Notes: generated by a model not told the origin, from the letters alone. Counted from the stretch's first letter, positions 17,172 to 26,090 are shown. The stretch is 59,576 bases of DNA from Deinococcus sp. (GCF_018260555.1 NZ_JAGLBB010000008.1:1-59576), one strand, 5' to 3'. Numbers and translations: made by a program.

Positions 17172-18092
17172 ATGACTCTGAACGCAGACCGTCTGTCCCA
17201 CCGACTCTCCTGGCGAGGTGTCCTCGCCGGTATGGTAATGGGCCTCGTGACCACCTTCACCCTGCTGGCTCTGGGCACCGTGATCACGGCCCTGACCGGC
17301 CTTACCCTGTCCGGCGTCGGCATTGCAGCCGCCATCTGGTCCGGCATCGCCGCCCTGGTCGGTGCGTACGTCGCGGGCCTCACTGCCGTCCGTGCCGCCG
17401 CGCCCACGACCCGTAACGATGACGGCATCGCCGCCATGACCCACGACGACGCCACCCTGACCGGCCTGGTGACCGCCGGCATGCTCGTGCTGCTCAGCAC
17501 CCTGTTCGCCCTGAACAGCGTCAGCCGCCTGCTGGGCACTGCTACCGCCACCGCCGGGAATCTCCTTGGAGCGGGCGTGACCGCCGCCGCCGGTACGGCC
17601 AACGCGCAGAGTGGCGGCATCCAGGACTTCGTGAGCGGCATCAATCAGGACGATATTGTCGAGCTGATCGCCGGGAACAGCGAGGACCTGAACGAACAGC
17701 AGGTGCAGGCCACCAGTAACGTCGTCAGCGGCATCTTCCGCCGCGCACAGTACGACCTGGGTAAACAGGACCTGGGGAACATCACCGACTTCGCCGGTGC
17801 CCGCGTCACCGCCATCAAGAACGCCCTGACCGGTGAAGAGTTCGTGACCCGCCTGGAACGCCAGGGCCTGAGCGCCCCCCAGGCGCAGGAAGTCCGCACG
17901 GTCGTCACCACGGAAGTGGACCGCCTTGAAAAGCAGGCTCAGGATATCGCCAAGGCCACCGAAGACGCCGCCCGCACGGCCGCCAGCACCGCCGGCTGGG
18001 CCTGGTTGCTCGCCTCTGGTCTGACCATCGGCGCCAGCGTGCTCGGGGCGCGCAGCGCCGCAACGCACCGGGCCGTCGCCGTCCGCCGCTGA
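17172..18092 (+). CDS. Hypothetical membrane protein with central soluble region
   Basis: This 306-aa protein has two N-terminal spans (about residues 15-40 and 45-70), a third near 95-115 and one near 275-295. Between residues 130 and 270 lies a soluble, Gln/Asp/Glu-rich helical region that includes 'AGARVTAIKNALTGEEFVTRLERQGLSAPQAQEV' in pattern. It resembles YrzE/TIGR04086-like membrane proteins in its first third. It appears to be a single-gene unit ended by a strong hairpin at 18108. Function is unknown. Confidence 0.75.
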   Translation: MTLNADRLSHRLSWRGVLAGMVMGLVTTFTLLALGTVITALTGLTLSGVGIAAAIWSGIAALVGAYVAGLTAVRAAAPTTRNDDGIAAMTHDDATLTGLVTAGMLVLLSTLFALNSVSRLLGTATATAGNLLGAGVTAAAGTANAQSGGIQDFVSGINQDDIVELIAGNSEDLNEQQVQATSNVVSGIFRRAQYDLGKQDLGNITDFAGARVTAIKNALTGEEFVTRLERQGLSAPQAQEVRTVVTTEVDRLEKQAQDIAKATEDAARTAASTAGWAWLLASGLTIGASVLGARSAATHRAVAVRR

Positions 18093-18107
18093 TTGCAACT
18101 CTCCCCG

Positions 18108-18141
18108 CAGGGCGATCAACCGTACAGGGTTGATCGCCCTG
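18108..18141 (+). terminator. Perfect 14-bp terminator-type hairpin
   Basis: CAGGGCGATCAACC (18108-18121) and its exact complement (18128-18141) enclose a six-base loop, followed by tctcta. It lies 16 bp after the membrane-protein stop. Confidence 0.85.
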
Positions 18142-18447
18142 TCTCTATGGTGCGTATGCCCACCGGCTGGCGTGACGCTGGGCGGGCTGTGCGTTTCAGT
18201 CATAGGGGGTGGATTTCGTCTGTCTCGTTGCTTACCTCCCAGCATGCCGATTCGCTGACGCCACCCACAGATGCCGCTTTGCTGCCTATCGGAGAGACCG
18301 GTGTTCATCCATCATTGGGCCGCAGTTCGTATGCATTCCAGCCGGGTGTGGATCGCAGTGGTCCCTGACGGCGTAGACTAGCCTCCTCAAATTCTGCTGG
18401 TCTGACGGGCGGCGCGCGACGGGCGTTCCGGGTCCGACGAGGTGCGT
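18142..18447. other. Intergenic stretch upstream of the acyl-CoA dehydrogenase gene
   Basis: This roughly 300-bp spacer has no convincing frame. A TAGACT box near 18374 could be a -10 for the downstream gene, but no matching -35 was found. Confidence 0.35.
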
Positions 18448-19608
18448 ATGTTCGATGAATTCAATGTGCACGAGATGCTGTCGGCCGATGAGCGGCTGGT
18501 CCGGGAGAGCGTTCGGAACTTTTGCGACGCAGAGTTGATGTCGGAAGTCGCGGCGTGGTGGGATGACAGTTCGCTCCCGGTGCGCAGCGTCATGCGCCGC
18601 TTCGGTCAGATGGGGCTGCTGGGACCCACCGTGTCCGAGGCGTACGGCGGGGCGGGCGTGTCGTACAGCGCGTACGGCGCCATGATGTACGAGCTGGAAC
18701 GCGTGGACAGCGGCCTGCGCAGCGCCGCGAGCGTGCAGGGCAGTCTGGTCATGTTCCCGATCGACACGTTCGGCAGCGATGAGCAGCGCCGCCGCTGGCT
18801 ACCCGGCCTGGCCTCGGGTGAACTGATCGGCTGTTTCGGCCTGACCGAACCCGACGGTGGCAGCGACCCCGGCGCGATGCGCACCCGCGCCCGCCGTGAC
18901 GGGGATCACTGGGTGCTGGACGGGAATAAGATGTGGATCACCAATAGCCCCGAAGCGGACGTGGCCGTCGTGTGGGCCAAGGACGACGAGGGAACCGTGC
19001 GGGGATTCATCGTGCCGACCGACACGCCTGGTTTCAGCGCGCCGCCCATTCACCGCAAGATGAGCCTGCGGGCCAGCGTGACCGGCGAGATCAACCTGCA
19101 GGACTGCCGGATTCCGGCCGCGAACCTGCTGCCCGGCAGCTCGGGTCTGAAAAGCCCGCTGTCCTGCCTGACATCCGCCCGCTTCGGGATTGCCTGGGGC
19201 GCGATGGGCGCTCTCGAAGCGGTCTTGCAGGCTACCCTGGAGTACACTGGCACCCGCACGACGTTCGGAAAACCCATCGCGTCCCGTCAACTCGTGCAGG
19301 ACAAACTGGTCCGCATGGCCACCGACCACAGTCTGGGTACATTACTGGCGTGGCGTCTGGGCACCCTGAAAGACGCCGGGCGCATGAACTTCGCGCAGGT
19401 CAGTTACGCCAAACGCAACAACGTCCGCGTGGCCCTGCAAGGCGCGCGACTGGCGCGTGAACTGCACGGCGGGAACGGCATCACCACCGAGTACCCGGTC
19501 ATCCGGCACATGCTGAACCTCGAAACCGTCGATACGTACGAGGGCACGCACGACATTCACACCCTGATCGTGGGCCGTCACCTGACCGGCCAGGGCGCGC
19601 TGGAGTAA
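18448..19608 (+). CDS. Acyl-CoA dehydrogenase, glutaryl-CoA dehydrogenase type
   Basis: This 386-aa FAD enzyme matches glutaryl-CoA dehydrogenase more closely than straight-chain ACADs. It has 'RSAASVQGSLVMFPI', 'GCFGLTEPDGGSDP', 'GNKMWITNSPEADV' and, decisively, 'TVDTYEGTHDIHTLIVGR', which carries the catalytic Glu. It would oxidise and decarboxylate glutaryl-CoA to crotonyl-CoA in lysine/tryptophan breakdown. ATG at 18448 is preferred over GTG at 18442, because GAGG lies at a workable distance. The gene is monocistronic, and its 3' end is followed within 11 bp by repeat hairpins. Confidence 0.88.
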   Translation: MFDEFNVHEMLSADERLVRESVRNFCDAELMSEVAAWWDDSSLPVRSVMRRFGQMGLLGPTVSEAYGGAGVSYSAYGAMMYELERVDSGLRSAASVQGSLVMFPIDTFGSDEQRRRWLPGLASGELIGCFGLTEPDGGSDPGAMRTRARRDGDHWVLDGNKMWITNSPEADVAVVWAKDDEGTVRGFIVPTDTPGFSAPPIHRKMSLRASVTGEINLQDCRIPAANLLPGSSGLKSPLSCLTSARFGIAWGAMGALEAVLQATLEYTGTRTTFGKPIASRQLVQDKLVRMATDHSLGTLLAWRLGTLKDAGRMNFAQVSYAKRNNVRVALQGARLARELHGGNGITTEYPVIRHMLNLETVDTYEGTHDIHTLIVGRHLTGQGALE

Positions 19609-19618
19609 AACGGCCTCT

Positions 19619-19648
19619 GATTGAATGGGCTACAAAGTCCATTCAATC
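19619..19648. repeat. Hairpin of the repeat family after the dehydrogenase gene
   Basis: GATTGAATGG and CCATTCAATC form a 10-bp stem, followed by GGAATCCGTATCA. Read on the minus strand this is a solo copy of the family's 5' module (TGATACGGATTCCGATTGA...). It probably acts as a terminator. Confidence 0.7.
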
Positions 19649-19660
19649 GGAATCCGTATC

Positions 19661-19797
19661 ATACGGACTTCCGTTTGTTTCGCCGACAGGTCCGGAACAT
19701 CACCGGATGGCCAGCTCCACGTCCGGAACCCGCCCTACTCCCACTCGCTTCGCTCGGATTGAATGGGCGGCAAGGACCATTCAATCGCAGTCCGTAT
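19661..19797 (-). repeat. MITE-like element copy 2 with 9-bp terminal inverted repeats
   Basis: Ends ATACGGACT (19661-19669) and AGTCCGTAT (19789-19797) are exact inverses. Inside, GATTGAATGG (19757-19766) and CCATTCAATC (19777-19786) form a hairpin. It directly abuts the csoR stop, whose TGA continues into TGATACGG on the minus strand. Confidence 0.75.
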
Positions 19798-20114
19798 CAG
19801 GTGTATTTCAGTGCTTCCATCAGTTCCTCTACGATCTCGACGCTGTCACCGCGCGTACTGGCGGTCGCCACATGCGCTTCCAGGTGCCCGCGCAGGACGA
19901 CCTCACCCGCTCCGGACAGCGCGCCCTGCACCGCCTTGATCTGCCGTAGCACGTCCACGCAGTAGGCGTCCGGGTTGTCGAGCATGCGCACGATGGCGTC
20001 CAGATGTCCGCGCGCGATGTTCAGGCGGCGCGCAGCCCGCCTGCGGGCCTCTTCAGGCATGCACAGATGATCGGGACCGGTGTGGCAACTGGCCTGGGCG
20101 GCTTTCGCGGTCAT
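19797..20114 (-). CDS. csoR: CsoR-family copper-sensing repressor, Cys-His-His type
   Basis: This 105-aa all-helical DUF156 protein has a first ligand Cys in 'YCVDVLRQI', and the second helix carries 'HLEAH', so the classical C-H-C triad is C-H-H. Thermus thermophilus CsoR has the same change and still senses copper. It should bind the G/C-tract operators at 20350-20366 and 20608-20622 and release on Cu(I). It starts one base after the copZ stop, giving a copZ-csoR operon. An N-terminal 'CHTGPDHLCMPEE' adds further possible ligands. Nickel or formaldehyde sensing (RcnR/FrmR) is the alternative, made unlikely by the neighbours. Confidence 0.9.
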   Translation of the reverse strand: MTAKAAQASCHTGPDHLCMPEEARRRAARRLNIARGHLDAIVRMLDNPDAYCVDVLRQIKAVQGALSGAGEVVLRGHLEAHVATASTRGDSVEIVEELMEALKYT

Positions 20115-20115
20115 G

Positions 20116-20337
20116 TCAGGCGGGGGCGGAAGTGGGAGCGGCGACCCGCGCCTCGTAGCCTTCCTCGACCACGGCGGCGATCAGGGCCTGCACGTCGGCG
20201 GGACCGGTGACGCTGGCGCGTCCGGCCGCGAGGTCCACACTGGCGCTCTGCACACCCGGAACCTGCTGGAGGGCTTCCTGGACGGCTTTCTGGCAGTGGC
20301 CGCAGGTCATTCCGCTGATCGTCAGTTCAGTCCTCAT
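20116..20337 (-). CDS. copZ: Copper chaperone CopZ (HMA domain)
   Basis: This 73-aa single HMA domain has metal site GMTCGHC (residues about 9-15) and the usual 'VPGVQSASVDLAAGRASVTG' and 'VVEEGYEA' strands. It carries Cu(I) to the N-terminal HMA domains of CopA. ATG at 20337 is chosen because the domain begins immediately and because a TTGACA-17-TACCAT promoter ends six bases upstream, so translation should start at the first mRNA base. The longer upstream frame is non-coding. Confidence 0.92.
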   Translation of the reverse strand: MRTELTISGMTCGHCQKAVQEALQQVPGVQSASVDLAAGRASVTGPADVQALIAAVVEEGYEARVAAPTSAPA

Positions 20338-20343
20338 ATGGGG

Positions 20344-20372
20344 ATGGTACCCCCCCCCAGGGGGCCTGTCAA
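20344..20372 (-). promoter_or_regulatory. Leaderless promoter of copZ-csoR with embedded CsoR box
   Basis: On the minus strand TTGACA (20367-20372), a 17-bp spacer and TACCAT (20344-20349) form a near-ideal promoter. The spacer is the C-tract/G-tract palindrome (about 20350-20366) typical of CsoR operators. The copZ ATG follows the -10 by six bases. Confidence 0.8.
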
Positions 20373-20572
20373 TCCGAGCGGCTGACATGGCCTGCGCATG
20401 GGCCTGATCCTGACGGACGTGTGTTGCGTTGACCACCCGCCCACGCGCCGGAATCCCCACCTGACCCGCGCAGGGGGCGGCGCTCCCACTCGCAGTGCAG
20501 CTCGCCGATTTCGCTCGATTGGAACGCCGCCACCATGCCACCCGAGTCCCTCTCCGCACTTGTTTCGTGGGC

Positions 20573-20622
20573 TTGAAACGAGGTCGGGCGGGGCTTATCC
20601 TGTTCCTGTACCCCCCGGGGGA
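20573..20622 (+). promoter_or_regulatory. copA promoter with CsoR box at +1
   Basis: TTGAAA (20573-20578) and TATCCT (20596-20601) are 17 bp apart. A second G/C-tract palindrome, TACCCCCCGGGGGAG (20609-20623 region), begins a few bases after the -10 and would place bound CsoR on the transcription start. Confidence 0.72.
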
Positions 20623-20697
20623 GGATTGGGCACGGGACAGTGCCGCTTCCCGCTGCCCGGCCTCACTGAATCCCGCCCGTCCACCACTGGAGCCCTG

Positions 20698-23313
20698 ATG
20701 AGTCAGCCTGTCAAGTCCAACCCGCCGACCCCGGCCATGCCGATCCCCTCCATTCCAATACCGCCGTCCAGCGGCCTCCCGGCAGTGACGGCTGAATTCA
20801 CGGTGCAGGGCATGACCTGCGCCAGCTGCTCGTCGCGGGTGGAACGCGGCCTGACGAAGGTCGGTGGTGTGCAGCAGGCCAGCGTGAACCTCGCGACCGA
20901 GCGGGCCAGCGTGACCTTCGACCCGTCACAGACCAGCCTGATGGACCTGACGGCCCGTGTCCGCGAGATCGGCTACGAGCCCCTGACGGCCACTGCCGAC
21001 CTGAGTGTGCAGGGCATGACCTGCGCCGCCTGCGTGGGCCGGGTGGAACGCGCACTGAAGAAAGTGGACGGCGTGCTGGACGCCCAGGTGAACCTCGCCA
21101 CGGAACGCGCCCACGTCACGTACCTGCCCGGCCGCGTGTCGGGCCGCGACCTGAACGCCGCCGTCACGCGGGCCGGGTACTCGGTCCTGACCGGCCTGAA
21201 CAGCGGCGCGCCGTCCGCGCCGGACCGCGCCGCGCTGGAGCAGGCCGCCCGCGACGACCACGAACGCAGCCTTGAGCGCGACCTCCGTGTGAGCGCTGCC
21301 TTCGCCGTTCCGCTGCTGCTGCTGGCCATGCTGCCCATGATGTGGATGCCGCTGCACATGGCCCTGACCGGCCTGCTGGGCGAACGCGGCCTGAACGTGC
21401 TGATGCTGCTGCTGGCCACGCCCGTGCAGTTCGGTCCGGGTCGCCGGTTCCTGCGCCTCGGCTGGAACAGCCTGCGTCACGGCAGCCCTGATATGAACGC
21501 CCTGGTCATGATCGGCACGGGCGCCGCGTACCTGTACTCGCTGCTGGTCACGCTGGCCCCCGGCGTGTTCCCGGCCGGAACCGCGCACGTGTACTTCGAG
21601 GCGAGCGCTGTCGTCATCACCCTGATCCTGCTGGGCAAGGTCCTGGAGGCCCGCGCAAAGGGACGCAGCAGCGCCGCCATGACCACCCTGCTGCGCCTGC
21701 AACCGGGCGTTGCCCGCGTGGTCCGCGCCGGGCAGGAACTCGAGATTCCCACCGCCGACGTCCAGACCGGGGACGTGATTCAGGTCCGCCCGGGCGAGCG
21801 CGTCCCGGTGGACGGAGAGGTGCAGACCGGGGATTCCTGGGTGGACGAGAGCATGCTGACCGGCGAGAGCGTTCCCGTGCACAAGGGAGTGGGCGCGGCC
21901 GTGACCGGCGGCACCGTGAACGGCACCGGCGCGTTTACCTTCCGCGCCACACACGTCGGCGCAGACACTGCTCTGGCCCGCATCACCCGGCTGGTCGAGG
22001 ACGCCCAGGCCAGCCGGCCGCCCATCCAGGGGCTCGCGGACCGCGTGGTCGCCGTGTTCGTGCCTGTCGTGCTGGTTATCGCGGCCCTGACGTTCCTGAC
22101 CTGGCTGCTGCTGGGCGGCCCACAGGGGCTCAGTCACGCGCTGGTGAACACAGTCGCCGTTCTGATTATCGCCTGCCCCTGCGCCATGGGCCTCGCCACG
22201 CCCACCAGCGTGATGGTCGGCACGGGCCGCGCCGCCAGCCTGGGCGTGCTGTTCAAGAGCGGCGCGGCCCTGGAAGCCCTGCAACGCGCGGACGTGATCG
22301 CCCTCGACAAGACCGGGACCCTGACCCTGGGCCGCCCGGAACTCACGGACCTGATCCTGACCGGCCCGCACGAGGGTTCACCCCAGGACCCGCACGACGG
22401 GCCACAGGACCGCGCGGCCGTGTTGACCCTGATCGCCGCGGCGGAACGCGCCAGCGAGCACCCGGTCGCGCAGGCCATCGTATCGGCCGCCCGCGCCGAG
22501 GGCTTGACGCTACCGGAAGCCACGGCGTTCCAGGCCCTGCCCGGCGAGGGCATCGAGGCGACGGTGAACGGGCGGCGCGTGTGGGTCGGCAGTGACCGCC
22601 TGATGACCCGCCTGGGCCTGAACGTGGCCCCCCTGACCGCCCAGACCGACGCACTGGCCGACCTGGGCCGCACGCCTCTGTACGCCGCCGTGGACGGCCA
22701 CATCGTGGCCGCGCTGGCCGTGGCGGACCCCATCAAGCCCGGCAGCCTGGAGGCCGTGCAGGCCATGCAGGCCAGTGGCCGCCAGGTCGTCATGATCACC
22801 GGCGATCACGCCCGCACCGCGCAGGCCGTCGCCCGGCAACTGGGCATCACGGACGTTCGCGCTGAAGTGCACCCCGCGCAGAAAAGCGCCGCCGTGAAGG
22901 AACTCCAGGCGGGCGGGCGGCACGTCGCGTTCGTGGGGGACGGCATCAACGACGCGCCGGCCCTGGCGCAGGCGGACGTGGGCGTCGCCATCGGCACCGG
23001 CACCGACGTGGCGGCCGAAACGGCCGGCGTGATCCTGATGTCCGGTGACCTGCGCGGCGTTCCGAACGCCGTCGCCCTGAGCCGCGCCACCCTCACCAAC
23101 ATTCGCGGCAACCTGTTCTGGGCCTTCGCGTACAACGTCCTGCTGATCCCGGTCGCGGCCGGTGTGCTCGAACCTGCCCTGGGCCTGCGCCTGAACCCGG
23201 TGCTGGCCGCCGCCGCCATGGGGCTGTCCAGCGTCTTCGTCCTGAGTAACGCCCTGCGCCTGCGCGGCTTCCGGCCCCCGTTGGCTGCCCCCCAGCTGAC
23301 GGCCCCCCACTGA
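20698..23313 (+). CDS. copA: Cu(I)-exporting P1B-1 ATPase CopA
   Basis: This 871-aa inner-membrane copper pump has two N-terminal HMA domains (GMTCASC near residue 40, GMTCAAC near 107). The transmembrane metal site is 'ACPCAMGLATPTS', with phosphorylation motif DKTGTLT, nucleotide-binding 'SEHPVAQAI' and hinge 'GDGINDAPALAQADVGVAIGTGTDVA'. ATG at 20698 is chosen because GGAG lies 5 bases before it and a CsoR-boxed promoter lies about 90 bp upstream; the longer in-frame extension crosses that promoter. A proline-rich tail of about 30 residues precedes the first HMA domain. It is divergent from copZ-csoR and co-regulated with it. Confidence 0.95.
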   Translation: MSQPVKSNPPTPAMPIPSIPIPPSSGLPAVTAEFTVQGMTCASCSSRVERGLTKVGGVQQASVNLATERASVTFDPSQTSLMDLTARVREIGYEPLTATADLSVQGMTCAACVGRVERALKKVDGVLDAQVNLATERAHVTYLPGRVSGRDLNAAVTRAGYSVLTGLNSGAPSAPDRAALEQAARDDHERSLERDLRVSAAFAVPLLLLAMLPMMWMPLHMALTGLLGERGLNVLMLLLATPVQFGPGRRFLRLGWNSLRHGSPDMNALVMIGTGAAYLYSLLVTLAPGVFPAGTAHVYFEASAVVITLILLGKVLEARAKGRSSAAMTTLLRLQPGVARVVRAGQELEIPTADVQTGDVIQVRPGERVPVDGEVQTGDSWVDESMLTGESVPVHKGVGAAVTGGTVNGTGAFTFRATHVGADTALARITRLVEDAQASRPPIQGLADRVVAVFVPVVLVIAALTFLTWLLLGGPQGLSHALVNTVAVLIIACPCAMGLATPTSVMVGTGRAASLGVLFKSGAALEALQRADVIALDKTGTLTLGRPELTDLILTGPHEGSPQDPHDGPQDRAAVLTLIAAAERASEHPVAQAIVSAARAEGLTLPEATAFQALPGEGIEATVNGRRVWVGSDRLMTRLGLNVAPLTAQTDALADLGRTPLYAAVDGHIVAALAVADPIKPGSLEAVQAMQASGRQVVMITGDHARTAQAVARQLGITDVRAEVHPAQKSAAVKELQAGGRHVAFVGDGINDAPALAQADVGVAIGTGTDVAAETAGVILMSGDLRGVPNAVALSRATLTNIRGNLFWAFAYNVLLIPVAAGVLEPALGLRLNPVLAAAAMGLSSVFVLSNALRLRGFRPPLAAPQLTAPH

Positions 23314-23471
23314 CGTTCACGGGAAGCTCCTTGGCTGCTGCCTCGGGAGGCTGTCGGCCTGCCGCCCACTTCGCTCGACTCACCTCCGAGCAGCGCCCTC
23401 CTTCTTAACGAGAGCTTCATGGAGGGTCGTCTCACAGTGAAGGGCGGTCGGCGCGGACTAGAACGGAAGGC

Positions 23472-24863
23472 ATGCAAAGCGTCAATCCGGCCACGGGCGA
23501 ACCCTTCGCCACCCACGACGATCACACGGCCGCGCAGGTGCAGGCCGCCATCACGGCCGCTCACCAGGCCTACGGCGAGTACCGGCGCACCACCTTCGAG
23601 CAGCGCAGCGAGTGGATGAACGCCGCCGCCGCCATTCTCGAACGCCGTGTGGAGGAACTCGCGCTGCTCGCCACGCGCGAGATGGGCAAGACCCTGGAAG
23701 CCGCCCGGCAGGAAGTCCTCAAATGCGCCTCGGCCTGCCGGTACTACGCCGCGCACGCCGGGGCGTTCCTGGCCCCCGAACCCGTGAAGACCGAGGCGGA
23801 CGAGGCCTACGTGACGTACCAGCCCCTGGGCGTGGTGCTGGCCGTCATGCCGTGGAATTTCCCGTACTGGCAGGCCTTCCGGTTCATCGCGCCGACCCTG
23901 ATGGCCGGGAACACCGCGCTGCTCAAGCACGCCAGTAACGTGCCCGGCTGCGCCCTGGCCATTCAGGACGTGCTGCGAGAGGCGGGCTTCCCGGCGGGCG
24001 TGTTCACGACCCTGCTGATCGGCAGCCGTGACGTGCAGGCCGTGCTGCAAGACCCGCGCGTGACCGCCGTGAGCCTCACCGGTTCGGAAGGCGCCGGGCG
24101 GGCCGTGTCCGCCACCGCCGGGGGGGAACTCAAGCCCGCCGTGATGGAGCTGGGCGGCTCGGACCCGTTCATCGTGATGCCCAGCGCCGACATCGAACTC
24201 GCCGCTAAGACCGCCGTGACCGCCCGCACCATCAACAACGGTCAGAGCTGCATCGCCGCGAAACGCTTCATCGTGCACGCCGACGTGTACGACGCCTTCA
24301 CAGACGCGTTCGTGGCAGGCCTGCGTGCCCTGAAGGTCGGCAACCCCGAACTGGAAGGCACCGACGTGGGTCCGCTCGCCACGCCGCAGATCCGCAGTGA
24401 CCTGGACAGGCAGGTGCAGGACGCCGTGAGCAAGGGCGCGCGCGTCCGAACAGGCGGACAGGTGCCGGAAGGACAGGGCAACTACTACCCGGTCACGGCC
24501 CTCGATCATCTGACCCCCGACATGGACGTGTGGCTCGAAGAGACCTTCGGGCCAGTCGCTCTGATCTTCCGGGTGGACAGTATCGACGAGGCCGTCGAAC
24601 TGGCCAACGCCACCACCTTCGGTCTGGGCAGCAGCGCCTGGACGAACGACGCGGACGAACGAGAGCGCTTCATCCGCGACCTGGAAGCCGGATCAGTGTT
24701 CATCAACTCGATGGTCGCCAGCGACCCGCGCCTCCCGTTCGGCGGCGTGAAGCACAGCGGCTTCGGCCGGGAACTCGGCCGCCACGGCATCCTGCAATTC
24801 GTGAACATCAAAACCGTGTCCATCGGCGCGCCCGACGGCGCCCACCGCAGCCAAACCGAGTAA
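23472..24863 (+). CDS. NAD(P)-dependent aldehyde dehydrogenase, succinate-semialdehyde type
   Basis: This 463-aa ALDH has its catalytic nucleophile at Cys260 ('NNGQSCIAAKR'), a general base at Glu226 ('ELGG') and the cofactor loop 'PWNFPYWQ' with 'LTGSEGAGR'. The missing N-terminal tail and the sequence pattern match the shorter GabD-like succinate-semialdehyde dehydrogenases, which feed GABA carbon into the TCA cycle; other aldehydes are possible. The start follows GGAAGG. Nothing links it to copper. A promoter may lie in the 158-bp gap after copA. Confidence 0.88.
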   Translation: MQSVNPATGEPFATHDDHTAAQVQAAITAAHQAYGEYRRTTFEQRSEWMNAAAAILERRVEELALLATREMGKTLEAARQEVLKCASACRYYAAHAGAFLAPEPVKTEADEAYVTYQPLGVVLAVMPWNFPYWQAFRFIAPTLMAGNTALLKHASNVPGCALAIQDVLREAGFPAGVFTTLLIGSRDVQAVLQDPRVTAVSLTGSEGAGRAVSATAGGELKPAVMELGGSDPFIVMPSADIELAAKTAVTARTINNGQSCIAAKRFIVHADVYDAFTDAFVAGLRALKVGNPELEGTDVGPLATPQIRSDLDRQVQDAVSKGARVRTGGQVPEGQGNYYPVTALDHLTPDMDVWLEETFGPVALIFRVDSIDEAVELANATTFGLGSSAWTNDADERERFIRDLEAGSVFINSMVASDPRLPFGGVKHSGFGRELGRHGILQFVNIKTVSIGAPDGAHRSQTE

Positions 24864-25221
24864 TCCAACCGGGCAACGCGCGACCGGCAGCCCGGAACTC
24901 CTCCTGCGCCGGATGACCAACATGGCGTTTCAGTGTGCCGCTGTCAGCACCGTTTCCCATCAGCCCAACCGACGCGTGCTGCTGGTGAAGCTCACAGCTG
25001 GCAACGATCCGCAGTGGGTGCAGCCCATCCTCGATCAGGTGCTGACCGTCTGGAAGCGGGACAGCCAGAATTGCGCCAGTCATTTCGCCCCGAAGATCCG
25101 CGCCGTCGCAGATGATACGGGTCGGTGACCACTGGAGGCAGCTCAAGCCAGGAGCGAGAGGGCCGGCAGCCCTGCTGGCGGAGAAGGCTGGGGCGACCCG
25201 GCCGCAGGAATCCGCTGGAGA
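24864..25221. other. Intergenic stretch before a repeat element, no clear gene
   Basis: Overlapping frames on both strands (for example 24913-25128 plus) show no recognisable domain. It may be decayed coding sequence trapped between the aldehyde dehydrogenase gene and the repeat at 25222. Confidence 0.35.
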
Positions 25222-25364
25222 GTGATACGGACTGCCGCTCCACTGCGCCACAGTCGGAAGGGCGCCGACTGCGGCTCCATACCGCGAAGGGGCGTCTGCC
25301 CTTCCTCCTCGCGTCCGCTCGGATTGACGCAGAAGTGCACCGAATCAATCCGAATCCGTATCAC
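25222..25364 (-). repeat. MITE-like element copy 3, perfect 10-bp terminal inverted repeats
   Basis: The ends GTGATACGGA (25222-25231) and TCCGTATCAC (25355-25364) are exact inverses and bound a 143-bp element. On the minus strand it aligns along its length with the copies at 4441 and 54850. It is the best-preserved copy for defining the element's ends. Confidence 0.88.
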
Positions 25365-25428
25365 TGAACCAATCGGGTCCCGTCAGCATTTCTCCCGGAA
25401 GAGCGGTCCTCGCAGCTGGCGAGGCGGT

Positions 25429-25866
25429 TCAGTGTAGATCGACCGTGATGTTGACCAGTCCTGCATGCTTCCGGATGTCGGGGCGGCTTTCGTATTCTTC
25501 GAGGCTGGCCAGCACGTACACCACGCCAAAGACCCAGCGGGTCCCTTTCCACTTGAAGGACTTCGAAGTCACGCCGTAATCCTCACGCCAGCCCGTCAGG
25601 CCGTTCAGGTTTCCGTTGGCATCCAGAATTTCCTGCATTCTGGCGGCCTTGAGGTCGGTCACGTAACACGGTGTGTCGGCCGTCACCTGTGGAAGATCCC
25701 CGCACTCGACCTTCCTGAGTTGCAGGGCCTGTTCCGCGAATGCCTGCATCTCGCTGTACACCTTCAACCGTTCAGCAGCGTCCATCTGTGGACTCCTCTC
25801 CACGCAGCCTGTGAGCGCCGCGGCTATGAACAGGGCAGCGGCCATGTGGAACCGACGTGATTTCAT
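25429..25866 (-). CDS. Hypothetical lipoprotein
   Basis: This 145-aa protein has a classic lipoprotein signal: positively charged start, hydrophobic core and lipobox L-T-G-C20, so it should be membrane-anchored outside the cytoplasm. The mature part has two Cys (in 'KVECGD' and 'TPCYVT') that may form a disulfide. No family is recognised. Its ATG overlaps the stop of the 75-aa frame upstream (ATGA), suggesting a two-gene unit. Confidence 0.75.
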   Translation of the reverse strand: MKSRRFHMAAALFIAAALTGCVERSPQMDAAERLKVYSEMQAFAEQALQLRKVECGDLPQVTADTPCYVTDLKAARMQEILDANGNLNGLTGWREDYGVTSKSFKWKGTRWVFGVVYVLASLEEYESRPDIRKHAGLVNITVDLH

Positions 25867-26090
25867 TTCACACCGTCCGCGCCGGGATGCCAGTACCTCC
25901 AGCGGGTCGGGAGGGCAACTGCCAGAGCCTGTCGTTCGTTCACTTCAGTAGGACGGGGAATATCGAACGCCGCCTGGGTCATGCCCAGAGCCCCCAGATC
26001 ATCGCGGTCGAGCATCCCGAAGAATTTTACGTCTTCCATCGTCAGGATGATCGACTCGGTTTCCAGAATTTTCTTCTGCAGGGACCACAT
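25863..26090 (-). CDS. Possible 75-aa protein, perhaps the remnant of a longer gene cut by a repeat
   Basis: The frame from ATG 26090 ends in an ATGA overlap with the lipoprotein. The sequence (an 'LETESIILTMEDVKFFGMLDRDD' pattern) looks protein-like but begins inside the end of the repeat element at 26089-26191, and upstream in-frame sequence is the repeat itself. It may be a C-terminal fragment left by insertion, or a small gene. Function is unknown. Confidence 0.45.
   Translation of the reverse strand: MWSLQKKILETESIILTMEDVKFFGMLDRDDLGALGMTQAAFDIPRPTEVNERQALAVALPTRWRYWHPGADGVK

Noticed and set aside
17003..17416. 137-aa frame before the membrane-protein gene
   Set aside because: Mostly an out-of-frame overlap with the supported gene at 17172; no family resemblance.
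20398..20697. 100-residue N-terminal extension of CopA in the same frame
   Set aside because: It runs through the TTGAAA-TATCCT promoter and CsoR box, and ATG 20698 has a good ribosome site.
24808..25251. 147-aa minus-strand frame as a possible transposase remnant
   Set aside because: Overlaps the 3' end of the aldehyde dehydrogenase gene and a repeat element; no transposase motif visible.
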